Origin: Thecaphora thlaspeos
Lineage: Eukaryota > Basidiomycota > Ustilaginomycetes > Urocystidales > Glomosporiaceae
Reading direction: 5' to 3'
DNA: 64,000 nt
NCBI GenBank assembly: GCA_900291925.1
Contig: UWYS01000002.1
Span: forward strand, 434,001 to 498,000
Shown in pieces: positions 22,330 to 33,626 of the stretch (positions are counted from its first letter, which is position 1; each line of letters opens with the position of its first letter). A program made the position numbers and the translations under genes. A model generated the notes under the pieces. It saw only the letters and a program-made list of their open reading frames with translations. It ran no database searches and had not been told where the DNA came from.

Positions 22330-23037
22330 CGGTGATATCGACTCCGTCCGGCTTGCGGTGGCGACCGTGGGGGGGCTCGGGGCCTAAGGGGGGACGCGGT
22401 GTCCTAGGGTCCTGCTCAAGGCGAGGCTAAGTAGGTGAGTCGACCGCCTTCGCCATCATCAGGATCCTACCAGATCAGATGTTTCCGCCCGGTCACCCCA
22501 AATCCCCTCCCCGTGATCCGTTTGGACCGCGGAGAGTGACGTGGCAAAAAACATAGTTCTCCCCGAAGGGAGGCTCTTTCTGATCTGGTAACTGGATCCT
22601 TCTGCAGGCTCAGTTGCTAATCTTCTCTGTATCGTATATCGTTTTTCGTATGCAACCCTTTCGGGTGCGAAAGCGATCGAATCTAGCTTAATGTCCAAAT
22701 AAGTATTTTAACGCTACGACTTTGGCCGGTCTGTCTCGCTCCGTAGCCTCTTTCTTTCATTCGGACGTTGGCTTTGCTCCACTTTGATGAGGCTGGCCTG
22801 GCTTCTTCGGCTTTCTGCCCAGAAAAAATCGGTTTTAGCGAGTGCCTTTCTTCCCGAACAACGTAGCGAGCCAGGCTCAAAGCTCGAGCCTGCTGGTCGG
22901 GTGTATGTTCTTCTCGAGCTCCCATCTCCGTGTCCCTCCCGAACCTGTCCTAGCACACCTTGACAGTGATTCTCCATACACCCACAGGCGACCACCAGCG
23001 ACCATTAGCGACCCTTCTCCCATACCCACAGCCCAGC
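22330..23037. other. Spacer upstream of HGH1
   Basis: 708 nt. Contains the imperfect inverted repeat described separately, otherwise no recognisable gene. The last ~150 nt are C-rich and probably the HGH1 promoter/5' UTR. Confidence 0.4.
22461..22601. repeat. Imperfect inverted repeat, 19-23-nt arms
   Basis: The left arm AGGATCCTACCAGATCAGA (22461-22479) is complementary to the right arm at 22579-22601, apart from a 3-nt insertion (GGTAACTGGATCC against GGATCCTACC). The arms are separated by 99 nt. The size and arrangement resemble a small non-autonomous element or a hairpin, but no target-site duplication is obvious. Confidence 0.55.
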
Positions 23038-24841
23038 ATGCCGGCAGCTGCTACGGTCCAGGCGCCGGCCGAGCTCGAGGTGCTTACCTTCCTCACAGAC
23101 CCAAACGCCCAGGTTCGCCAGGTGGCCCTCAGCAGCGTCGTCGGCTCCAGCGCTCAGGGTAGCCCGCAGCGTCACCTCCTCGTCGCAAAGCACAAGACCT
23201 CTGACGGTGCTCCGCTCATCGGCAGGGACGGCAAAGAGGTCGACGTCATCGAGACGCTCAAGCACCTCTGCCAGGACCAGCCCATCACCGCTCACGATGC
23301 CTTTAGTGCCCTCATCAACCTCTCCGACTCGCTCGTCGTCGCAAAGCGCATCGGCGATCCCCATTTCCTCGACTTCCTCGTCCGCTACATCGCCGAGCCC
23401 GTCTCGCTGCTCGCCGACCTTGGCTGCATGCTTCTCTCCAACCTTACCAAGCTAGACTCGATCAGCTCGGCCCTTATAGACCTTCGCGTCCAGGCATGCC
23501 CCTTTTACGACTTCATTCCCACCGCCGAGCTCGATGCTGCCGTATCCGGCATGGACGTCGAGCCGAGCGATCCAGAGTACGCCAGCAAGAAGGCAGCTGC
23601 TGAGGCCTACGCCAAGCGCCTCGCCGAGCAGGCGCAGAGGACTGAGGAGCAAGTGCCTGCCATGGCGCGTCTGCTTGACGCCTTTGAGGAGGGCGCCACC
23701 GTGGACTCTCAGGGCAGCACGCTCGAAGCCATGAAGCAGCGCATCCTCGAGGCCGCCAAGAGCGAGGACGGCGCGACAGCAAAGAAGGAGGTAGAAAAGG
23801 GCCCCGACGGCAGGCCGCGGATCAAGCGCAAGACCAACTGCAACTTCCTCGCCAGCGTCTTTGCCAACGTTACCGTCCTGCCAAAGGGCCGCGATTGGTT
23901 CGTCCAGCCGCTTTCGACCTCGACGGCGGCCGCCTCTGCTTCCGCCCAGGCGGCGGCCCAGGCAGCTGCGGTGAAAGATGAAGGGGCTGACACCTCGGCC
24001 AAAGGTACCGCCCTCCCTCCTGCGACCGAGTACCCCGTGGCACGGATTATGGCGTTTACCGAGCACCCGAATCTGATCCGCCGCGGAGGTGTCATCAGCG
24101 CGATGAAGTGAGTGTTAGCTGTCGGGTCGGGGTTCCAAGGGGAATGTTTAAAGAGAGAGGAGAGACAGAAAGAAAGAGAAAGGGAAAGAGAGATATGAAC
24201 AAAGAAAGCAAGAATGGAGGCACGAAGGACGCAGAGCGAGCCTGACTAATCTAAACATACTTTGCCCTCATCGTTGACCGCCGCTGCCGCCATCCAGGAA
24301 CATTCTCTTTATCAAGTCGGCGCATAAGCTGCTCATTGCACCGCCGCCCGCACACGATGGCAAGGACAAGATGCTACGAGGAGCGCTGCGAGCGACGACA
24401 CGGCCTCCATCCTCGGTGGACATCCTGCCGTACCTCCTTCTACCGCTGTGCGACGGAGCCGAGATGGCCGAGGTCGACATCGAGGATCAGGAGCCACTGC
24501 CGGAGGCGTGCCAGATGCTGCCAGAGGACAAGAAGCGCGAGCGCGATCCGGTGCTGCGACTGATGCTCGTCGAGTCGCTACTGCTCCTCTGCACGAACCT
24601 GTACGGGCGGCAGTGTCTGCGGGCGCGCGGCGCCTACGTCGTGGTGCGGTCGGCCCACTTGGTGGAAAAGGACGAAAAGATTACCGAGGCGGTGGTGCGG
24701 CTCGTCAACATCCTCCAGCGCGACGAGTCGGATGCGACGGCAAAGGATCTCGAGGACGACGCCGAATCGAGGCAGGAAGACGTCGGCGCGGAAGAGCCGG
24801 TCGACGAAGATGACGAGGACCTCGTCATCGAGGAACTCTAA
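23038..24841 (+). CDS. HGH1: Hgh1-family armadillo-like chaperone for eEF2
   Basis: Hgh1 (FAM203) helps the TRiC/CCT chaperonin fold elongation factor 2. Exons 23038-24107 and 24298-24841 give 537 residues. The start is the ATG beginning MPAAATVQ, followed by the helical repeat signature ELEVLTFLTDPNAQVRQVAL. Other family landmarks are AFSALINLSDS, KTNCNFLASVFANVTVLPKGRDWF, HPNLIRRGGVISAMKNILF (formed across the splice junction) and VRLVNILQRDE. Insertions of Glu/Lys and Ala/Gln low complexity (about residues 235-320) make it longer than yeast Hgh1. The tail is strongly acidic. The 190-nt intron contains a purine-rich run (24148-24212). Confidence 0.9.
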
Positions 24842-26880
24842 TAAGGCCGCCGCTCGACCGGCCGGCCAGCCCTTGCCCTCTCTGCAGGTCAACAAAAATT
24901 AGATGCCTCTCTACCATCCGTGTACTATAATCACTATCTTCCATCTTCGGCAAAACCGACACCGCTCCGTCGGCATTCCTTCCGCCTCTGCGTTCGGCTC
25001 AAGCGCGACTCGTTGGCCGCTGTGGCTCCGATGCGACTCGGCCAGACGAAGAGGGTGGGGCCTCGAACGGGTCGCGCCATTGTTGTCGGCGGCGGCGGCG
25101 GCAGCGTACGTTTGGGTCTGATCAAGTCTTGCTTCCCAGCCCCGGACGTTTCCCTCTTCTTCCCATCAGCCTGGTGATAAAGACCCTGACCTTGCCGCCA
25201 ACGCCTCCCGCAATATTGATCGAGGGCCGAAGGTCAGGGGCCACGTAGCCATGCAAGACGACAAGGGCCGGGTTTAGCCAGAGTAAAGCGTTGGACGGCT
25301 ACGCCCAAGTAATATTCACCTCTGACCGAGGCCACCGTACGTGCTCGTCCCCCCGCGGGACGTCGCTGCCTTCCGACGGAGGTGTGCGTCCTTCACTCAC
25401 CCGAACCCGCCCACTTCCACCGCGCTACGCCCCATCGTTGCACGGATCACTACAACGACGCGCGATCGACTTTGGACCGGCAGCAGGATTGGGCCCATGC
25501 TAAAAAGGGAGGCATCGAAGATCAACGCTCGTTGTTGGGTACACATTCTTAGCTGGTTGGCCTGCCTATTGGCTGCCTGTCAATGTCGGAATCTCCGCTG
25601 GCCAAAGGGGGCCGTCGTACGTGTGACGGCCAACCGCCGCCCAGAGCCGTGCGGCTAGCTCCCCTGGCTCGGCATCAGCTTCTTGGATGGGCACACTTTG
25701 ACTCGACCGTCGCCGCCTCTCGTCTTCCTTTCCGACATCACACATGCGCGCATGCTGGCGGTCCAGCCGGCGATCGATCGGCAGACCTCTCCGCCGCCCT
25801 GGTCCGCCGCCTTCGTCCGTCGACCGGTATCGGCCCGTCGCACAGGAGAGGCCAAACCGTTCCGATCCGATCCTCGTCAACGGCCGCCCGCGGCCGTGTC
25901 CGCTCGGCTTGGAACGGTGGCCCGACCGACACCGACCCTCGTCCGGATCAGCAGCCGCGCAACCTCACGAACTCAAAGTCCCGCTCTCCCTCGCCATCGT
26001 TGTTACGCCCATGCGACTGAGCTTCATATCTGAGCTTCGAGGCCGAGGGAAGACCGGCTGGCCCACTCAACAGGCGGAAAAGCAGCCATATCTCCCTCTT
26101 CATTCTTGCTGCCTAGCCCGGGGCCTCTACTTTACCCGTCCCTTGAAGCATATTTCGTAACATCAGGCCCGCTCTCTGGCAGTGGGCAGTCTAGGGGCGT
26201 TGCAGCTGCTCGCGATGAAGCCCAGAAGACGCCGCAAGTCGACATTCACTCCAGGCCCGTGTAGGAACCGATCATCCCTACCAGCCAATCAACCCACCAT
26301 CTACTCGAAAAGCGACCTCCGAACGTTCGCACGGGATGGCGCTTTTCGTACGCCTTCACGATGCAAGCTCGGAGGGATGCATTCGAGCACACCAACGCCA
26401 CAATTACCGCCAGAGGAAGGACGGCGCTTACGACAGGGGCGTCGACCTCCCCACCCATTCGTGTGTAGTAACCTGGCTCAAGTCACGCTTTTCTTCTCTG
26501 CTGCTATCACACCTCTTGGAGACATCATCGGTCTAGGGCGGATTCCAACCACACAGCACGAAAACACAGGGAGAGAGGGGATGGACACGCAGCAGAAGAA
26601 AGAGGGCTCTTCCATCAGGGAGAGAAATCTCGCATCGCCTCATAAATGGCAAGGTTGTCGGCCGTCTCTGCGTTCTCTTTGTCTCCCTTTCTTCCCCATC
26701 ACCCACCCCACCCTTGAGAAGGCAACGCGACGGCAAGCAACCTTGCTCAGGAACCTGCTGCAGTATCCTCAGCCCTCTCCGGTGGCCTCTTCAAATGTTC
26801 TGAGCCTTGGTCCCCAAGTCATCGTTTCCTCGATCGCCTGGTCCTCGTCCCTCCGTTCTCCCTTCGCCCCCCCTCACAAG
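24842..26880. other. Long spacer and upstream region of the Zn2Cys6 regulator
   Basis: About 2.0 kb without a supportable gene. Frames are short, overlapping on both strands and lack family features. An open frame upstream of and in phase with the regulator (from 26182) has no recognisable domain and is treated as 5' leader. The length suggests an extended promoter, common for fungal transcription-factor genes. Confidence 0.5.
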
Positions 26881-29800
26881 ATGGACCCCTTCCGTGATAG
26901 CAACCATCAGCACAAATTCGAACCCACCACCACCACCACCTGCTCCTCCATATCCCCCACGTTCGAAGACCGAATGAACCGAAAGTGCGCTAGCCACAGC
27001 GAGGCCTCGCCACAGAGCGACACCAGTCGAACCTGCTCGGATGCCACCACCACCGCTCCGACGCAGACCGTCGGCATGCGTAAGCGCGTCTACCGCGCCT
27101 GCGAAGTCTGCCGACGCAAAAAGGTCAAGTGCAACGGAAAAAATCCGTGCAGCCACTGCATCGCCTTTGTAGAGAAGTGCCACTATGCCGATACCAAGGA
27201 CAGGACCGCCTACAGTCGGAGGTGAGTAGCGCGAGGTGTCACATGTTCAGCCTCGCTGAAGGGGTCGGTACCGATCAGATCCCTGGTCACATCTGGATTA
27301 TGGTCACAGATACGTTGAATCCCTCGAGCAGCGGCTAGCAAAGATGGAGCAGGCATTCCTGATGTCGTCGGAAGGTCTAGGTAAGTAGCGAGACAGAGGT
27401 TGCTGGGATCGCGACCGGGTCAGCTGCCTGGCATCCGAGTTCACAAGACAAGCCGCGCTGTCTTTCGCTCGCTTCTGACGACCAATCGAGCAGTATTTCA
27501 GCAGACGGCGGACGGGGGCATTCCCCACCCTGAAGAGGCGGGCCTAACTTTAGCTGGAACAATTTTCCAGCAGGCTCACGAGGAGGGCAAGGTCTCCTAC
27601 GGTCAGGTTGGCCAGCTCGGCGGCAACGCCTTCGTCGGCATTCAGGGGACCAACATGCAACGCTGTACGGGCAGACTTGAGCCGGATGCAAAGTGAGTAC
27701 AGACCTCAATGCAGATGCTCAGTGGAGACAATTGCGTCGATCCTACCCAAACAAAGCTGACGAGCTTCATTCTACGTCTCCAGCCATCATCTACGGTACA
27801 TCGGCCCGTCATCTGCCATGGCGACAATCGCCGAAAGGAGCCAGACTCTCAGCTGCAATGGCACGACGGGATACGAAGGACTGGGCTCCATCGGCGTAAG
27901 AAGCGCATCAGGTCCACAGACGGGCCTACTCTGGCTCGGCTCAAGCCCCACTCCTCTCACAGCAGCAGGCGAGTCCTATACCGGACTAGATGACCATGGA
28001 AACACCCTTCCGCACAGAGCGACGTGCGATCGGCTCGTAAACACCTTCTTCGACCGCATTCATCCCATTTTTCCCGTCCTTTGTCGACAGAGCTTCACAG
28101 CATCCTATGAGTCACTCTTTCGCCCATCGATTCCGCCTCCTTCGGGCAATAGCGACCACCAGCAGATGGCGGATGTGGCGTTTCTCGCCACCGTCTTTGC
28201 CGTTCTGGCGTGCGGAGGGAGGGTGACGAGCCTCGAGATGGACACTCAACGACCCCCTTTCCCCATCGTCACACCTTCTGGCCCGTCGCACACCAAAATC
28301 CCAGCCGCCTCGGCAGAAGCCTGCTCGCATTTCGCACGGTCTTGCGCACTTGGTCTGCGCTGCAGCGCCGACTTTCGCCTCGACACCGTTCAGCTGCACA
28401 TGCTACAGGCCTTTTACATGGCGTCCTGCAACGCCACCGCCCGAGCATGGCTGCACTGCGGTCACGCCATGCGGCTTTCGATCGACCTTGGCCTACATCG
28501 TAACATCGAGCACGAGTCGATGTCAGCGGAAACGAGGGAGACGAGGAGATGGGTGTGGTGGTGCGTCTACATGTTCGACATGCAGCTAAGTATTGGCCTC
28601 GGTAGGCCGTCCGGGATCGAGGACGAACAGATTGACGCACAGCTGCCCGAAGGTCGCGACGAGCAGCTTCAGCCGTGAGTTGAGCCCGCTTCTCGTGCTG
28701 AGTTGCCTCCCCTCGGATACGCCCGCTGAAATCCCGTCTCGTCTTTGCTTTGCACCTCACGTTCGACGGCCTGCCACCGCAGCGTCCTGCCGGGCTTCGT
28801 CGCCCTAGTCACCCTCGCCCGTCAAGCAGGACGCATAACCCGAACAATCAATTCCCTACATCGAATCCGCATGCGGGTCTGCCTCAACGATGAGATCTCC
28901 CTACTCCTCAGGCTGCGCTCTTACGAAGCTGAGCTCGACGCCTGGGAAGGCTCACTGACAGAAGCTTTGAAGAGCAGATGCTCAAGCCTCGATCTCAATG
29001 ATCCGATGGCGGTGCAGAGTTGCGTGGCATTCTCTTGCGTAAGTGTGATCCTGTTCCCCGTTGGTCGGTGCTGTGAGGATGTCTAGACTAACACCGACTT
29101 TTGTGTCCTGGCTCTCCTGCGGCAGCTCAACGCTACGCGTATGGACCTTCAACTAGCGCTGTTGAGGGACGTCACTGTCGCGCAGACGGGCGAGAACGCG
29201 GAGCAGGAACAGACGGACATGGTACGCTGCATCCAGACGGCTCTGCGTATCATCAAAAGCTCGGCGAGGGCGGCCAGGATGATTCCACCCAGCCACTACC
29301 TCCTTGGTGAGTTCCATTGGCCGTCTCGTGATTTCCACAACAGATTGCCGATCCGATGCTGACCTGCCTTGTCGCACGTTCAAGCGACCTCAGAGTACAC
29401 ACAGCACCTCCTCCATGCCGGTCACTTTCTTTCGACGAGCGTCGCGAGCGGACAGCTCGCCAATGCCTTTCAGCTGCTGAACGAGGCGGAAGATGCCGTC
29501 CACTGTTTCCAGTATCTGCGATCGTCCTTTCCGGCTGCCGAAGAGTATCGGAAAGTCCTCTTCAATATCGTTCGGACGGTAAGGGAGAGGTTAAATATGG
29601 TGGTCTCGCACCCTCACTCAACTTCCAGCCCGAGCATGCCATCGACAAACGTCCGAGGCGTCGCCACGCCTTTCGTCGCGCAGGATAAATGGAGCGGTGG
29701 ATCCGCGCAGGGAAGGCAAGTCCACGCGACGGCGGTGAAGAGGAGGAGGTCAACCGTCTCGACGTACCAGGCCACCTCTACGCTCCCGGTCGGTTCCACC

Positions 29801-30310
29801 GTGGCGGCAGCATGGGGTCCGGGCTTCACTTCACACCACACCCCCACGCTAGAAGATTGGACGGCCTCGTTTGGTGCTTACGACTTAGCCAATCTTCCGA
29901 CGACCTACTCGGCGGGAGGACCGGACGTACCGTCCTACAACCATCGTTCCTCGGCCTTCCTTTCGCACAGCAACGAGGGACACCTCAGCCGCCTCCAGTC
30001 TCCTTCGAACGTGTCGATTCACCGAAGTCACAGCGAGGGACTACCGGCTGCTCACCCGGCTACGTCGGCATTCTCCGTTGCCGACAGCGCCGCCGCGACG
30101 CAGATACCGGAACGAACCGGCATGATGCAGACTCAGGACCACTTTTTCTACGACATACAGTTGGGAGACTTGGGGCTCGGCTACGAGGGACGGACGGCCC
30201 AGGCAGGGCAGGCAGGCGCGACGCTCCAGCAGCAGCAGGGTCAGCCTGACACGGTCCCGGACAATCGAGGCTCTGGTCGCGCTCTGGGAAAGCAGGCCTA
30301 CCCAGCCTGA
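26881..30310 (+). CDS. Zn2Cys6 fungal-specific transcription factor
   Basis: Seven exons with matching phases: 26881-27221, 27310-27380, 27494-27692, 27784-28674, 28783-29038, 29126-29306 and 29385-30310, total 954 residues. The binuclear zinc cluster is complete: cysteines at residues 74, 77, 84, 90, 93 and 100 (CX2CX6CX5CX2CX6C), followed by a linker and a short coiled-coil-like RYVESLEQRLAKMEQAF. The Fungal_trans middle-homology region runs from NTFFDRIHPIFPVLCRQSF through MASCNATARAWLHCGHAMRL and WWCVYMFDMQLSIGLGRPSG to the early sixth exon. The C-terminus is Ser/Thr/Gln-rich. The target pathway cannot be told from sequence. The 3' end is 130 nt from the HMG gene. Confidence 0.9.
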
Positions 30311-30440
30311 CGTCACCTTCGACCCCAGACCTGGTTTCTTCTTTCTACCAGACGTTTCAAGCGGGTATATTCATTCTACTATTCTGTGATGCCAAAGTTT
30401 CTTGAGACAACGCTTCTATCTTGATCGTATCACCGCCCGC

Positions 30441-33400
30441 CTACTTGATTCGTCCCTGAGCGAGCAAAAGCAGTTCCTGCACCGTATACTCGCCATTAAG
30501 TCTGATCGTCTGTTCCTTCGGTTGTACCTCTCCCTGTGCGTCGACGGTGTGGGAGGGCGTTTCTGGAGCTGCTACTGAGATCGACTCAGACCTACTCACT
30601 GCCGCCGACCAAGGTGCCACTGGCGACTGTGCATCATTCGCCGGTGCCTCTTCCTCTCCGCCTGCTACCCTGCTGCTCGATGCTTCTTCTCGTCCTTCGA
30701 CAGTGAGAGGTGAAAGAGGTACGGACGTAGATGAAAAAGTAGGTGATCGAAGTCGATCGAGAAGCGTTCGAGATTTTTTAGTCGCTTTCGAGGCCCAGCG
30801 TGCCAATGTTGATGTCGGAGAGGTCGGAGTGGGGAATTGGACGGACGAACAAGGTGGCGCAACGGGAATAGGATGGTGGAATGTCATCGCTTCGTCTAGG
30901 CTCGTTCGGAACGTGCTGTGCGTCGTGATCGCTTCTGTGCTGTAGTGGACTTGTGCTGCGACAGGGTGAAGTTGAAACATGTCTTGCTGAGGAGAATAGA
31001 GCGTCGTCGCTGTCTCTTGCTGGTCGTGGACGTGCACGGTCTCGGTCGTATGGCTGGACGGCGCTGGTGCAGCGGTCGAATAGGAGTTAGCTAGCATCTG
31101 CTGAAACTCGCCACTGCTCGTCACGACGATCGGTGCGGTAGGTTCCGTGCTGGAGCTCGGCCATCCTGCAAGATCGCATAGGTGTGTCCACGCGTTCCAG
31201 TCCGTCGGCGTTTCCGTCTTGACTATCTCCGCAGCGGCGACGGTCGCATCCACAGCGGCAGGCACGGGAGGAGGCGGAGGAGAGGTGGGACCGAGTGGCC
31301 TGCTGAAGTTGTGCACCTGTCCCGTCCCCTGTATCGGCATCGACATCGTAGGCGTCTTGTTCCACGGCTGATCGAAGGTCGCTAAGCCTCCGAAAGAGAA
31401 GGCAGGAGGCGAGACAGGTGCGGGCGGCGTGACGGCGAGTGATACCCTCCTTCTTTCACGTTCCTTGTGCCCCGGAGATTTGCCACGCGACCCTTGACGA
31501 CGGTGTCCAAGCGACTGGTCATGCTTCGGCGTTCTCGGCGGTGACGTCCGGGACGGTTGTGGGAGCGACGTCGAACCTTGCACCGTTTCTAGCGAGGTGT
31601 CGAGGTAGAAGGGACCGAAGGTGCAAGGCTCGAACGTCTGCGTTAGTAGGAGCGAGCTTTCCGGAGGCACGCAAAACTCGTCGCTCAAATGCTGCTGCCC
31701 GTCGACGGCGGGCGTGTAAGGTGAATCGCTGTGCTCGCTCTTGATATAGGACGGCGTCGCCGGATAGTTTGGTCCGGCAGCTGCCGTGAAGGCAGCACTT
31801 TCCAGAGTGATGGAAGCCTCCTGTGTCGTCCTAGTGGTCGACGTCTGACCATATGCCACCACGTCGCACGTCGCCGTCTGTGGGAAGCCGTGGCCCTGCC
31901 AGTCGTCAGAGTTGCTGCTTCCGTGCTGAACGCTCGGAACGGTGGCGGAAGACTGTGGCTGAGTGAAGGAGCTCAAGACGGCTTTGAAGGCCGGGTCGAA
32001 CTCCGGCCGGGGCGCTTCGGGGAAAATGGCGTGGAGCAAGTCGGCGAGCGCTCCGCTTTCGGTAGAACCGCCCGTGAACGGGGCTGAAGTGTCATAAATC
32101 TGCTGCTGCTGCTGCTGTTTCTGCTGTCGAGGCTGGTGGATCTGCTGCTGTCCAAGCGCTGACATCTGCTGATAGAGATATTCAAAGCTCTCATCGCAGG
32201 CGCCGAAAGGGACGTGATGCTGAGCGTCCTGGTGCAGGAGGGCAGACGGGCTTGCGGTGGCAGGTGCCTGTGCGACTTCTGCGGATACGGACATAGACAT
32301 CGGCTGCGCCTGCTCGCTCGACCCCGCAGCATGCTGCTGCCCACGCCGCGACGGCGGGAGGCCAAACTGCTCCAACATTGGATCCGAGTAGTAGATCAGC
32401 TGCCTCGTTGTCGTCTGTGACGGTTCAACTCGTGCGAAGACGTCCCAGGGCGCGGCGGTGTCCGATGGCTTCGGGACGGTAGCGCTGAATGACGACGTCA
32501 CCTGCCAGTCTTGCAGCTCGGCGTAGTCGTCGCCGTGGCGGCTCCTGAGCGTGATGTGAGGCTCCTGCATCCCAAAGTCCTGCGGTCGGCTGGGCAAGGG
32601 CGCTGTGTGCGAATTGCTTGCCACAGGCGTGCCAACAGCGACCGCGTCTGGTGGCTCAGGTACCGTCCAGCCGCGTCGCTTCAGAGATTCGGCGAGCTTT
32701 CGCGCCTTTTCTGGTCCGATGGCTTTGTAGAGCCCTTCGACGAGCGACGGTTCGCCTCCTGTCGTAACGGCCTGGCCAACTGGGATTGACGGCTCTTGCT
32801 CTGCTTGCGCCTCCTTGCGTAAGACTGAGGGAGACGAGACCGATTGCGACCGGGACCGTCTTCCTTGAGGCGTAGCTTTGCGCGGCGACGGATGCAGCGC
32901 GTCCAAGCTGCGGCGCCCTTTCTTAGCCGGGCTGGTGGTCCGGCTTCGAACAGCGACGGTACCCTGGCACTCCTCGGGTGCCCTCGGATCGAGGGCCGCT
33001 TCGAGTGACTTGCGCTTCCGTCGCGATCTAGACGAGGGCTTGCGCGCTGGCGGCGTTGAGGTTGCGATGCCGATGGCTGTCGGAGTTTCCGCCTGGGCCA
33101 TGAACGCAGCTTCAGGGCCGCCGACAGCAGCCCCTGACGACCCGTCCGGTGTGTCAGGAGGAAGAGGGGGAGCAGGGTTGGCCGCCCGGTAGTCGGCAAG
33201 CTGCTCCCTGTGCTCCCGCACCTTGACGCGGTACATCTCCTCGTACCGCTGCCGGACGTGGCTGGGCGTTTCGGCCCACTCCTTGCTGGCCATCAGGCTG
33301 ATGTCCTGCGAGCGCGTGCTGACCTCGGGATTCTGCTCGCGGTATCTGCGATTGAAGTCGCGACGAAAGAGAATGAAGCTGTTGGCGGGGCGCGATGGAG

Positions 33401-33626
33401 GTGGTGCCGCTACCGCTGGACCGTTGGACGGCGTTTTGGCCTTTAAAAAGCTTCTCCTTCGGGGAGAAGGGGAAGTGGCTTTCCGGGCTGTTTCACCATC
33501 CGCCGGCGTGGTGGTCGAGGGCAGCGAAGAAGAGGCAGTCGGAGAGAGCGAAGGGCTGGGTTGCATGCTGCTTCCCAGTGGGTACGGTGGACCCGAGCCA
33601 TGTAAGGCGAGCTGCGCTGTAAGCAC
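30441..33626 (-). CDS. HMG-box transcription factor (MATA-HMG type)
   Basis: Single 1061-residue frame. The HMG box lies at about residues 77-150: RPANSFILFRRDFNRRYREQ, then QDISLMASKEWAETPSHVRQRYEEMYRVKVREH. It resembles the sequence-specific class that includes mating-type and pheromone-response regulators of smuts (Prf1, Rop1), but nothing seen here decides between them. A basic Arg/Ser/Lys-rich region follows (200-270). The rest is Pro/Ser/Thr/Gln-rich and presumably an activation region, with a glutamine run encoded around 32095-32130. It is divergent from POL3 over a 1.2-kb spacer. Confidence 0.88.
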   Translation of the reverse strand: MLTAQLALHGSGPPYPLGSSMQPSPSLSPTASSSLPSTTTPADGETARKATSPSPRRRSFLKAKTPSNGPAVAAPPPSRPANSFILFRRDFNRRYREQNPEVSTRSQDISLMASKEWAETPSHVRQRYEEMYRVKVREHREQLADYRAANPAPPLPPDTPDGSSGAAVGGPEAAFMAQAETPTAIGIATSTPPARKPSSRSRRKRKSLEAALDPRAPEECQGTVAVRSRTTSPAKKGRRSLDALHPSPRKATPQGRRSRSQSVSSPSVLRKEAQAEQEPSIPVGQAVTTGGEPSLVEGLYKAIGPEKARKLAESLKRRGWTVPEPPDAVAVGTPVASNSHTAPLPSRPQDFGMQEPHITLRSRHGDDYAELQDWQVTSSFSATVPKPSDTAAPWDVFARVEPSQTTTRQLIYYSDPMLEQFGLPPSRRGQQHAAGSSEQAQPMSMSVSAEVAQAPATASPSALLHQDAQHHVPFGACDESFEYLYQQMSALGQQQIHQPRQQKQQQQQQIYDTSAPFTGGSTESGALADLLHAIFPEAPRPEFDPAFKAVLSSFTQPQSSATVPSVQHGSSNSDDWQGHGFPQTATCDVVAYGQTSTTRTTQEASITLESAAFTAAAGPNYPATPSYIKSEHSDSPYTPAVDGQQHLSDEFCVPPESSLLLTQTFEPCTFGPFYLDTSLETVQGSTSLPQPSRTSPPRTPKHDQSLGHRRQGSRGKSPGHKERERRRVSLAVTPPAPVSPPAFSFGGLATFDQPWNKTPTMSMPIQGTGQVHNFSRPLGPTSPPPPPVPAAVDATVAAAEIVKTETPTDWNAWTHLCDLAGWPSSSTEPTAPIVVTSSGEFQQMLANSYSTAAPAPSSHTTETVHVHDQQETATTLYSPQQDMFQLHPVAAQVHYSTEAITTHSTFRTSLDEAMTFHHPIPVAPPCSSVQFPTPTSPTSTLARWASKATKKSRTLLDRLRSPTFSSTSVPLSPLTVEGREEASSSRVAGGEEEAPANDAQSPVAPWSAAVSRSESISVAAPETPSHTVDAQGEVQPKEQTIRLNGEYTVQELLLLAQGRIK

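Noticed and set aside
25030..25177. Short frame rich in Gly/Val (25030-25177) as a ribosomal-type protein
   Set aside because: No conserved motif beyond a glycine run; composition effect.
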